From positions 1 through 20,365 of the forward strand of contig CAJUQO010000059.1 of NCBI GenBank assembly GCA_910588295.1: 20,365 nucleotides of DNA, read 5' to 3'. A model generated the notes under the pieces. That model ran no database searches. It was not told the origin of the DNA and saw nothing but the letters and a program-made list of their open reading frames with translations. A program made the translations under genes and the position numbers. This DNA comes from an uncultured Lachnospiraceae bacterium. Lineage in GTDB: Bacteria > Bacillota > Clostridia > Lachnospirales > Lachnospiraceae. Positions 7,687 to 14,356 of this stretch are shown here, one piece after another; the stretch's first letter is position 1; the number at the start of each line of letters is the position of its first letter.

Positions 7687-7894
7687 TTGACACCGTCCGG
7701 AGTAAAGCGCGTCTTCTCCGTGGGAGCGGCAATGGCCGTGATATCCGTTCTCTTTTTGTGGATTATCGCCGTCATATGCAAACGCGGACAGCAAAACCTC
7801 TTTTGACCTATGGAATCCGCTTACCGTTTTTATTCTGTTAATACTGGCGGCCGCCTCCTTTATCTGTTATTATTTTAAGAAAAGGGATCGTTAA
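7687..7894 (+). pseudogene. Frameshifted small two-helix membrane protein
   Basis: One frame runs from about 7687 (TTG) to the TGA at 7804-7806. It encodes a basic segment and a hydrophobic helix (FSVGAAMAVISVLFLWIIAV, then ICKRGQQNLF). Shifting by one base inside TTTT (7801-7804) continues smoothly as DLWNPLTVFILLILAAAS, then FICYYYFKKRDR and a stop at 7892-7894. Joined, this makes a plausible small protein of about 68 residues with two membrane helices and a basic tail. The break lies in a homopolymer, so it may be a real mutation, a phase-variable tract or a sequencing error. No good ATG and ribosome site lead it, which also suggests decay. The rest of 7543-7906 shows nothing else coding. 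Confidence 0.5.
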
Positions 7895-7906
7895 AAGGAG
7901 GTAGAT

Positions 7907-9322
7907 ATGATGATATACAAATGCAGTGTCTGCGGATATGAGTATGACGAGGAAAAAGAGGGGAAGCCCTTTCTGGAGCTGACAGAATGTCCCGTCTGCA
8001 AACAGCCGCCGGGAAAATTCAAACCGTTGGAAACCGAAAAGGCCACCGCCTGCGCCATGCAGGAAGGTTCTTGCTCTTCTGAGAGCACCGGCGGATCAGA
8101 TTTGAACTATCCGAAAGAAACCCGAAAGACGGACAGCGATTACCGCTATATGAATGAAATTCATGAAATGGCTGTCTCCGGCAAATCAGCCATCGCCGCA
8201 ATGGGAACCCGGATGTCCATGCCGAACTGGGACGATGTGCTCATTCTGGGCGCCCAGTTAAATCCCATGCCTCTGGACGAGCACGCCGACGTATCCTTAA
8301 AGACCGTAATCGGCAGGCACGCCAAAAAGCCCATGACGCTTTCCATGCCGGTATATATTTCCCATATGTCCTTCGGCGCGCTTTCCAAAGAAACGAAAAT
8401 CGCCATGGCCAAAGGCAGCGCCGCCGTGGGAACGGCCATGTGCAGCGGGGAAGGCGGCGTTCTTCCGGAGGAAAAAGCTGCCGCCTGTAAGTATATATTT
8501 GAGTATGTACCCAATCTGTACAGCGTTACGGAAGAAAATCTGAAAACCTCCGACGCCATTGAGATTAAAATCGGGCAGGGAACGAAGCCCGGCATGGGCG
8601 GCCATCTGCCGGGCAGTAAGGTTACGCCTGAAATAGCCAGAATCCGCAACAAACCGCTTGGCGAGGATGTGATCAGCCCATCAAAATTTCCCCTGATCAA
8701 CAGTGCAGAGGATTTAAAAGGCGTGGTAGCCGATCTGCGTATGTTAAGCGACGGCAGGCCCATCGGCATTAAAATCGCCGCAGGACGTATTGAAAAAGAT
8801 CTGGAATTTTGCGTCCATGCAGAACCTGATTTTATTACCATAGACGGCCGGGGCGGCGCAACAGGCGCGTCTCCTTCCATCATCCGGGATTCCACAAGCG
8901 TACCCACCATCTATGCCCTCTACCGTGCAAGAAAATATCTGGATTCTGTCGGCGCGGACATTGACCTTGTCATCACAGGCGGCCTTCGGGTGTCCTCCGA
9001 TTTTGCAAAGGCAATCGCCATGGGTGCGGACGCCGTTGCCGTTGCCTCGGCTGCCATGGTAGCGGCCGCCTGCCAGCAGTACCGAATCTGCGGCAGCGGT
9101 ATGTGCCCCGTAGGCGTGGCTACACAGGATGAAAAGCTTCGGGAAAGATTAAAGATCGACACCGCCGCAAAGCGGGTGGAAAACTATCTGAGATGCTCCG
9201 CAGAGGAGTTAAAGACTTTTGCCCGTATCACCGGGAATACGGATATCCACGGCTTATCCGTCAATGATCTTTGCACGATAAGCCGGGAGATATCCGAATA
9301 TACCAATATCGTTCACGCTTAA
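7907..9322 (+). CDS. Rubredoxin-FMN glutamate-synthase-like oxidoreductase
   Basis: A 471-residue fusion. Residues 1-35 form a rubredoxin-like iron knuckle domain with Cys6, Cys9 (CSVCGY) and Cys28, Cys31 (CPVC). After a linker (about 45-80) comes the FMN-binding (alpha/beta)8 domain of glutamate synthase: MSFGALSKET, GEGGVLPEE, KIGQGTKPGMGGHLPG, SPSKFPLINS, IDGRGGATGASP, ITGGLRV. Cys389, Cys395 and Cys400 have the C-x5-C-x4-C spacing of the glutamate synthase [3Fe-4S] site, followed by PVGVATQ. The amidotransferase domain and the beta-helical C-terminal domain of full GltB are absent, so it resembles archaeal-type or stand-alone FMN-GltS proteins whose true substrate is often unknown. Rubredoxin may deliver electrons directly. 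AAGGAGGT precedes two adjacent ATGs (7907 and 7910); either could be used. Confidence 0.9.
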   Translation: MMIYKCSVCGYEYDEEKEGKPFLELTECPVCKQPPGKFKPLETEKATACAMQEGSCSSESTGGSDLNYPKETRKTDSDYRYMNEIHEMAVSGKSAIAAMGTRMSMPNWDDVLILGAQLNPMPLDEHADVSLKTVIGRHAKKPMTLSMPVYISHMSFGALSKETKIAMAKGSAAVGTAMCSGEGGVLPEEKAAACKYIFEYVPNLYSVTEENLKTSDAIEIKIGQGTKPGMGGHLPGSKVTPEIARIRNKPLGEDVISPSKFPLINSAEDLKGVVADLRMLSDGRPIGIKIAAGRIEKDLEFCVHAEPDFITIDGRGGATGASPSIIRDSTSVPTIYALYRARKYLDSVGADIDLVITGGLRVSSDFAKAIAMGADAVAVASAAMVAAACQQYRICGSGMCPVGVATQDEKLRERLKIDTAAKRVENYLRCSAEELKTFARITGNTDIHGLSVNDLCTISREISEYTNIVHA

Positions 9323-9323
9323 A

Positions 9324-10448
9324 TTAAATCGTCACAAGTTCATACTGGTCTGTCCCAAGCCCCAGCTTTACCGCATGGGCGATACAGGACTTCCATTCCG
9401 TGTCGGGATGCGTCATGTAAAAGTGGTCGTGTCCCGATTCGTTTCCGTGCCTGTGCAGATTCTCGCCAAGCACACTCTCCTCCACAGGCGTCATCTTATT
9501 GCAAAGATCGGCGCATGCCTGATCCAGCGCCACCGGATCGAAGGAAGCCAGCATACCCACATTAGGAATGATGGGAATATCGTTCTCCGCGTGACAGTCA
9601 CAGTTGGGCGACACGTCGCAGATCAGGGACACATGGAAGCAGGGTTTGTCTTTGCAGACAGCCCACGCATATTCCGCCATTTTATAGTTAAGCATGGCGA
9701 TGGAATCCTCAAAGCTGGCAGAAATCGCATCCCTCGGGCACACCGCAAGACAACGTCCGCAGCCCACGCATTTCTCATGGTCAATCTGCGCCTTACCGTT
9801 CTCAATGACCGGCGCGCCGTGGGCACAGATTCTGTCGCAGGCGCCGCAGCCCACGCAGAGAGACTGATCCACCTCCGGCTTTCCGTCGCAGTGCTGTTCC
9901 ATCTTACCGGCTCTGGAGCCGCAGCCCATGCCGATATTTTTCAGGGCGCCGCCAAAGCCCGCCATCTCATGTCCCTTAAAATGGGTCAGGGAAATAAACA
10001 CATCCGCATCCATAATCGCATGGCCGATCTTTGCCTCCTTCACATACTCGCCGTCAATGGGCACCAGCGTTTCATCCGTCCCTTTCAGGCCGTCTCCGAT
10101 AATCACATGGCACCCTGTCTGATAGGGTGAAAATCCATTCACATAAGCCGTCTCCAAATGATCCAGAGCATTCTTGCGGCTTCCCACGTAAAGGGTATTG
10201 CAATCCGTCAGATAAGGCCTGCCACCCAGCTCCTTCACATAATCCGCCACCACTCTTGCATAATTGGGCCGAAGAAAGGCCAGATTCCCGTACTCACCGA
10301 AGTGAATTTTGATAGCCGTATACTTATCCTGAAAGTCAATGTTCTCAAACCCCGCCGTCTTCATCAGACGATGCAGCTTCTGTAATAAGTTTTCATGCTC
10401 TGTCGCTTTAAATGAGGTAAAATATACCTTTGCCTGTTCTATATTCAT
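9324..10448 (-). CDS. DUF362 protein with two [4Fe-4S] ferredoxin motifs
   Basis: A 374-residue cytosolic protein. An N-terminal DUF362-type domain (VYFTSF, IHFGEYGN, DCNTLYVGSRKNA, SLTHFKGHEMAGFGGALKNIGMGC) surrounds a bacterial ferredoxin insert. The insert has two Cys-x2-Cys-x2-Cys-x3-Cys clusters: Cys198/201/204/208 (CVGCGACDRIC) and Cys227/230/233/237 (CVGCGRCLAVC). A further Cys-rich stretch (ICDVSPNCDCH, 277-285) may bind more metal. Electron transfer is likely, but the biochemical role of the family is not established. GGAAGG directly before the ATG supports this start. It is second in an operon, 20 bases after the HD-GYP gene, and converges with the FMN oxidoreductase with a single base between the stops. 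Both neighbours being iron-sulfur redox proteins may be coincidence. Confidence 0.9.
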   Translation of the reverse strand: MNIEQAKVYFTSFKATEHENLLQKLHRLMKTAGFENIDFQDKYTAIKIHFGEYGNLAFLRPNYARVVADYVKELGGRPYLTDCNTLYVGSRKNALDHLETAYVNGFSPYQTGCHVIIGDGLKGTDETLVPIDGEYVKEAKIGHAIMDADVFISLTHFKGHEMAGFGGALKNIGMGCGSRAGKMEQHCDGKPEVDQSLCVGCGACDRICAHGAPVIENGKAQIDHEKCVGCGRCLAVCPRDAISASFEDSIAMLNYKMAEYAWAVCKDKPCFHVSLICDVSPNCDCHAENDIPIIPNVGMLASFDPVALDQACADLCNKMTPVEESVLGENLHRHGNESGHDHFYMTHPDTEWKSCIAHAVKLGLGTDQYELVTI

Positions 10449-10468
10449 GTCCTTCCTTTCTCTGCAAG

Positions 10469-11740
10469 CTAGTCAAATTGCTTAAACCGTTCAATCATGA
10501 TCGCATACTGTTCCTTAATTTTCAGATAGAGTCCGATGGTGTTCTCCTTTTCCTTCTCGAACTCCGCAATGATACTGTCATAATTCTTTTCCAGAGTTGT
10601 CACTACATTGCGGTTGATCTTTCCCTTGTCCGCATCGGAATTCATGATATCCAGTATCTTTTCCTTGCTGAAAGCCTCCTTATAGCTTCGCTTTCCGTAA
10701 AGGGCGCTCAGAATATCCGCCACCGCAATGATCTGCTGGGGCAGACTCAGATCCGCTGCCGAAAGCCCTTTGTGATAGCCCGTCCCGTCCAGCTTCTCAT
10801 GATGCCGCACCGCAATTTGCAAAACAGCGTCGTCCACAACCCCTTCCAGAATCATTTCCGTGATCCGCACATGGGCCTTCATGACCTTCATCTCGTCGTC
10901 GCTGAGCCGCCCCGTTGATTCCAGAATATGCAGGGGAATCGCTATCTTGCCAAGATCGTGGAGCAGCGCGCCGTAATGCAGATCCCGCAGATCCTTCCCG
11001 GAAACCCTAGCAAGCCTGCCCAGCTTCTCCGCAAAGTCTACCGTAGCCAGTGTATGGATCACCGTATGCTCACTTCTAAAATCAATGGTATAAACCAGCA
11101 TCTCCAGAAAGCCCCTCTTATACTGCTCGGAAAACGCCCGTTTTGCCAACAGCACATCCAGCTCCTCCCGGTATTTGCCGTTCACCAGATTTTCCGTAAT
11201 ACCGTAGCATTTTTCCGCCTTCTGAAAAAGATCAAGAGCCGCGCCGGAAAATTTGATATCCCGATACTTTGCAAAATAGTCCGGCTCCAGCTTTTCATCC
11301 TTCAAGTGCAGAACGGTATCCATCTTATCCGCCAGATTTAAAAGCTCGATGACATGCAGATAGCGGCTCTGTATCATACCATAAAGGCTGTAATCCAGAT
11401 GATGATACAGCACGATCTCCGCCCTGTCGCCGATGGGTGAAAGATATTTTAAAAAAAGAAAACCGTAGATCGAGTGGGGCCACAGATTTTTCGTTTCAAA
11501 GTCCGACACGTTCTTGACATTATCCTCTTTGTACAAACCGATATCATGCAGGATGCCGAGCATGGTATAGTCCACCAGCTCCTGCTCCGTATAATTCTGC
11601 TCCATGTAGGTATTTTCGTACTCCATCATTTTATATAAGATATAGCCCGTGATTTCCCCATGGTGCATAATTTTATTATTGATAATACCAAGTGTTTTTC
11701 TGATAATTTCGTTAACGTCCTTACTGCTGATAACGCTCAT
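10469..11740 (-). CDS. HD-GYP domain protein with an additional N-terminal HD domain
   Basis: A 423-residue soluble protein with two metal phosphohydrolase-like domains. The first (about 20-150) has HH26-27, H65-D66 (LHDIG), H89, H113-H114 and ADKMD, an HD pattern without GYP. The second (about 220-385) is a canonical HD-GYP: His229, His261-Asp262 and Lys265 (LLHDLGK), His290, His313-His314, and DGTGY (318-322). All catalytic positions expected of a c-di-GMP phosphodiesterase are present. The position after GY is His rather than the usual Pro. A charged helical tail (385-423) ends the protein. No sensor, receiver or membrane domain is seen, so the first HD domain may be the regulatory part. 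AGGG sits just before the ATG, and a promoter candidate lies at 11771-11799. c-di-GMP activity is known for the family, not shown here. Confidence 0.9.
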   Translation of the reverse strand: MSVISSKDVNEIIRKTLGIINNKIMHHGEITGYILYKMMEYENTYMEQNYTEQELVDYTMLGILHDIGLYKEDNVKNVSDFETKNLWPHSIYGFLFLKYLSPIGDRAEIVLYHHLDYSLYGMIQSRYLHVIELLNLADKMDTVLHLKDEKLEPDYFAKYRDIKFSGAALDLFQKAEKCYGITENLVNGKYREELDVLLAKRAFSEQYKRGFLEMLVYTIDFRSEHTVIHTLATVDFAEKLGRLARVSGKDLRDLHYGALLHDLGKIAIPLHILESTGRLSDDEMKVMKAHVRITEMILEGVVDDAVLQIAVRHHEKLDGTGYHKGLSAADLSLPQQIIAVADILSALYGKRSYKEAFSKEKILDIMNSDADKGKINRNVVTTLEKNYDSIIAEFEKEKENTIGLYLKIKEQYAIMIERFKQFD

Positions 11741-11770
11741 CTTTCCCTACCCCTTCGTATGTATATGGGT

Positions 11771-11799
11771 ATTCTAACATTAATTTACGATTTTGTCCT
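11771..11799 (-). promoter_or_regulatory. Probable promoter of the HD-GYP/DUF362 operon
   Basis: On the minus strand AGGACA (11799-11794; four of six consensus bases), 17 bases, then TAGAAT (11776-11771). It lies 30 bases upstream of the HD-GYP start. The -10 is good, the -35 moderate. Confidence 0.5.
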
Positions 11800-11822
11800 C
11801 ACTTTCTTCATAAAAATCTTTC

Positions 11823-11924
11823 TTAATTTGTCCTCTGCGCATGCCTGAAAAGCGCCACCACAGCTATAACAACAATGGTTACGATTTCGGAAAGAATTTC
11901 CATTTTCTGCGTATTGCCAAACAT
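11823..11924 (-). CDS. Possible 33-residue hydrophobic peptide, divergent from the polymerase
   Basis: The minus-strand ATG at 11924 opens a frame to a TAA at 11823-11825. The peptide has a polar start (MFGNTQKMEILSE), a hydrophobic stretch at 14-26 (IVTIVVIAVVALF) and a basic end (RHAQRTN). AGGA lies five bases before the ATG. The shape (short helix plus basic tail) resembles small membrane peptides, including type I toxins and SOS-induced peptides such as TisB, although no sequence similarity is claimed. The start overlaps the LexA-like box of the divergent polymerase promoter. I see only a weak promoter for it (TTCATG, 18 bases, TAAGCA, inside the polymerase start). It may be chance. Confidence 0.35.
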   Translation of the reverse strand: MFGNTQKMEILSEIVTIVVIAVVALFRHAQRTN

Positions 11925-11942
11925 ACGTTCCTGTAGTATGCT
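11914..11942 (+). promoter_or_regulatory. Polymerase promoter containing a LexA/DinR-like box
   Basis: TTGCCA (11914-11919), 17 bases, TATGCT (11937-11942), then the polymerase start at 11964 with AAAGGAGG upstream. Between the hexamers, 11918-11931 (CAAACATACGTTCC) matches the Bacillota SOS box CGAAC-N4-GTTCG at eight of its ten fixed positions, with the GTTC half intact. A repressor bound there would block the promoter, as expected for SOS-controlled translesion polymerase genes. The box is degenerate, so binding would be moderate. Confidence 0.55.
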
Positions 11943-11963
11943 TATTTCAGAAAGGAGGCCGCC

Positions 11964-13226
11964 ATGAACCGCACTTATCTCTGCATTGACCTGAAATCAT
12001 TTTACGCCTCGGTTGAGTGTGTCGCCAGAGGACTTGACCCCATGACCACGAATCTGGTCGTAGCCGATCCCACACGGACAGAAAAAACCATCTGTCTGGC
12101 CATCACCCCCGCCATGAAAGGGCTTGGCATCAAAAACCGCTGCCGCATCTTTGAAATTCCGAAATCGGTGGATTATATCGTAGCGCCGCCCCGTATGCAG
12201 AAATATGTGGACATTTCCGCGGATATCTACGCTATTTACCTGAAATATATCTCCAAAGAAGATATCCATGTCTATTCCATCGACGAGGCTTTCATGGACG
12301 TGACCGACTATCTTTCGCTTTACCGGCTGTCCGCCAGAGAGCTTGGCTTTCGGATCATGCAGGATATCTATGAGCAGACCGGCATACGTTCCTCCTGCGG
12401 TGTCGGCTCCAACCTCTATCTGGCAAAAGTCGCGCTGGACATCACCGCCAAACACGCCGATGATTTTATCGGCGAGCTCACAGAGGACAGCTATCGAAAA
12501 ACTCTCTGGAACCACAAACCCCTCACGGATTTCTGGCGTGTGGGCGCAGGCACCGCCAGACGTCTTGACGCCTTCGGCATCCGTACCATGGGCGATATCG
12601 CAGACGCCGATGAAAATCTGCTGTACCATCTTTTCGGCGTGGACGCGGAGCTTCTGATTGATCACGCCTGGGGCAGGGAGCCTGTCACCCTCCATGATAT
12701 CAAAACCTACAGGCCACGCACCAGCTGCCTCACCAGCGGTCAGGTTCTTGGCTGCGACTATCCCTATGACAAGGGACTGCTGATCGTCAAGGAGATGGCG
12801 GATCTGCTCTGCCTCGATCTGGTAGCGCAGGAGCTGGTTACACGCTCCATCACGCTCCATATCGGCTATTCCGGCCGGTTAAACGCGCCTTCCGCCCACG
12901 GAACTGCCAATCTGGATACGGACACCAACTCGGACCGCATCATTCTTCCCGCAGTGGCAGCTCTCTATGAAAAAATCGTAAATCCGGAATGGTCCATCCA
13001 CCGTGTCAACATCACCTGTAATCATGTGACACCGGAGCTGTGTCATCAATATAACATTTTTGTAGACGCGCAGGAGCTTGAAAAGAACCGTGAAGTACAG
13101 AAAGCCGTAATCAGTATCAAAAACAAATTCGGAAAGGACGCCATTTTAAAAGGAATGAATCTGGAAGAAGGCGCAACCACAAGAGAACGAAATCATCAGA
13201 TCGGAGGTCACAGAAGTGGCGAGTAA
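11964..13226 (+). CDS. Y-family translesion DNA polymerase (UmuC/DinB-like)
   Basis: A 420-residue error-prone polymerase that copies past DNA lesions. The palm motifs are visible: CIDLKSFYASVEC with Asp9 and the aromatic pair Phe13-Tyr14 at the steric gate, and YSIDEAFMDVTDY with Asp107-Glu108, the catalytic metal ligands. The helix-hairpin-helix region (FWRVGAGTARRLDAFGIRTMGDIA) and a C-terminal little-finger domain follow (SCLTSGQVLGCDYPY onward). It is closest in layout to the Bacillus UvrX/YqjW type, which pairs with a YolD-like gene exactly as here. The ATG at 11964 has AAAGGAGG with good spacing. The last 11 bases overlap the start of the YolD-like gene. Control by LexA is suggested by the box in its promoter. 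Confidence 0.93.
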   Translation: MNRTYLCIDLKSFYASVECVARGLDPMTTNLVVADPTRTEKTICLAITPAMKGLGIKNRCRIFEIPKSVDYIVAPPRMQKYVDISADIYAIYLKYISKEDIHVYSIDEAFMDVTDYLSLYRLSARELGFRIMQDIYEQTGIRSSCGVGSNLYLAKVALDITAKHADDFIGELTEDSYRKTLWNHKPLTDFWRVGAGTARRLDAFGIRTMGDIADADENLLYHLFGVDAELLIDHAWGREPVTLHDIKTYRPRTSCLTSGQVLGCDYPYDKGLLIVKEMADLLCLDLVAQELVTRSITLHIGYSGRLNAPSAHGTANLDTDTNSDRIILPAVAALYEKIVNPEWSIHRVNITCNHVTPELCHQYNIFVDAQELEKNREVQKAVISIKNKFGKDAILKGMNLEEGATTRERNHQIGGHRSGE

Positions 13227-13542
13227 ACCAAAAAATAAAATGCCCATTGAAGAACGGGCCAAGCAGTTTATGCCATTCGCGGCGCTACGCGGCCTGCCCG
13301 ACGCACTGGCTGCAAAAGAAAAAGTTCTTGTCCCCAGAATCGAGCTTTCCCCGGAGATGGCCGAAGAGCTTGACCGGCGAATGCACCTGATCACCAAGGG
13401 GAAAATGACCACGGTGGTTTATTTTAACAACGGCGAATACATCAAAATCACCGGTCTGGCCGCCCGCATCGACGAAACCAGCCGCATACTGCAAATCGTA
13501 AATACGAAGATTCGCTTTGAGGATATCCTGCAGGTGGAATAA
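13216..13542 (+). CDS. YolD-like family protein
   Basis: A 108-residue protein with the YolD-like signature: an early RAKQFMPFAALRG segment followed by a small beta domain (TTVVYFNNGEYIKITGLAARIDETSRILQIVNTKIRFEDILQVE). It starts at a GTG (13216) with GGAGGT seven bases upstream, and overlaps the polymerase stop by 11 bases, so the two are translationally coupled. In Bacillus the YolD-like partner lies next to UmuC-type polymerases and is thought to act as an accessory, by analogy with UmuD. That role is context-based; the molecular activity is not established. Confidence 0.88.
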   Translation: MASKPKNKMPIEERAKQFMPFAALRGLPDALAAKEKVLVPRIELSPEMAEELDRRMHLITKGKMTTVVYFNNGEYIKITGLAARIDETSRILQIVNTKIRFEDILQVE

Positions 13543-13557
13543 CCGGCTTTCGCTCCG

Positions 13558-14355
13558 TCAGTCTGTCCGTCTGGCCACCACCACAAGCCTGCCGTCCTCC
13601 TCGTGATAAGCGCAGGTAGACAGCATCAGGAAGGTGTCGCCATAAGATGCGAAAACACCCGTATCGTAAAGAGAATTTTCCGTTACATTCCCGTAGAAAT
13701 CCCGAAACGCCTCCTCCGTATCCGCCGTATAAAAATCATAATATCGAAATCCCTCTTCTCCCTCCTTATAGACACGGGAGAGAAACACTGCCATTATCTC
13801 ATATTCGCGCTCCTCATAAAGGGAATCAAACCGCAGCCGCGGATGTTCCCTGTAATACGCCTCGCTCCTGTATTCATCCAGATCGCCGAACATGGTGCCG
13901 TCCTTCATGTTGTGCCCGTATATGATAAAGCAGTCGCCGGGCGTGTCCACATCCGCTATATCCTTTACAAAGAGGCACCCGTGTTTGTCCTCCTCCCCAT
14001 AAAAATCATGGTGAAGATAATACTCGTTTCCCGCCTTCTGCATGACCGGATAATCAATTGCCGTTCCCGGAATCGTAAGCCATCCCACCAGATCCCCATT
14101 CTCCTCATGAAGCTTTTCATATTTACGCAGGATCACCGGCATTTCCCGCTCCATGTCCGCCTGCATGTCCCCTGCCGCTTCTCCCTGCTTTTGTGGCGCT
14201 TTAACGGCGGCGTCTTCCACAACGGCGCGTAACGCCTCCTGCTGTCTCTGGTAATCCGACGTAAACTTGTATTCCCATCCGATTCTGAACATACACGCTG
14301 CAAAAATGATGAGAAGCTCTATTCTCGTTCCCCGGTATTTCCCGCGTCTTTTCAT
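13558..14355 (-). CDS. srtB: Class B sortase
   Basis: A membrane-anchored cysteine transpeptidase that attaches proteins to the cell wall or to other proteins. Residues 12-24 form an uncleaved N-terminal anchor (ELLIIFAACMF), followed by a linker and the sortase barrel from about 85 (DLVGWLTIPGTAIDYPVMQ; EYYLHHDFYGEEDKHGCLFV). The triad is present: His148 in IIYGHNMKDG, Cys248 in MLSTCAYH, Arg256 in GRLVVVARR. The length of 265 fits class B. It starts one base after the KAP NTPase stop (TAGAATG), and its ribosome site GGGGAAAGG lies inside that gene, so the two are co-translated. No protein in the window shows an LPxTG- or NPxTN-type sorting tail, so its substrate is elsewhere or non-classical. 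Confidence 0.9.
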   Translation of the reverse strand: MKRRGKYRGTRIELLIIFAACMFRIGWEYKFTSDYQRQQEALRAVVEDAAVKAPQKQGEAAGDMQADMEREMPVILRKYEKLHEENGDLVGWLTIPGTAIDYPVMQKAGNEYYLHHDFYGEEDKHGCLFVKDIADVDTPGDCFIIYGHNMKDGTMFGDLDEYRSEAYYREHPRLRFDSLYEEREYEIMAVFLSRVYKEGEEGFRYYDFYTADTEEAFRDFYGNVTENSLYDTGVFASYGDTFLMLSTCAYHEEDGRLVVVARRTD

Positions 14356-14356
14356 T

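Noticed and set aside
11997..12860. 287-codon minus-strand frame opposite the polymerase
   Set aside because: It lies wholly within the Y-family polymerase, which has all catalytic motifs; the antisense protein has none.
13543..13557. Shared terminator between the YolD-like and sortase genes
   Set aside because: Only 15 bases separate the stops and no stem with a T-run is visible.
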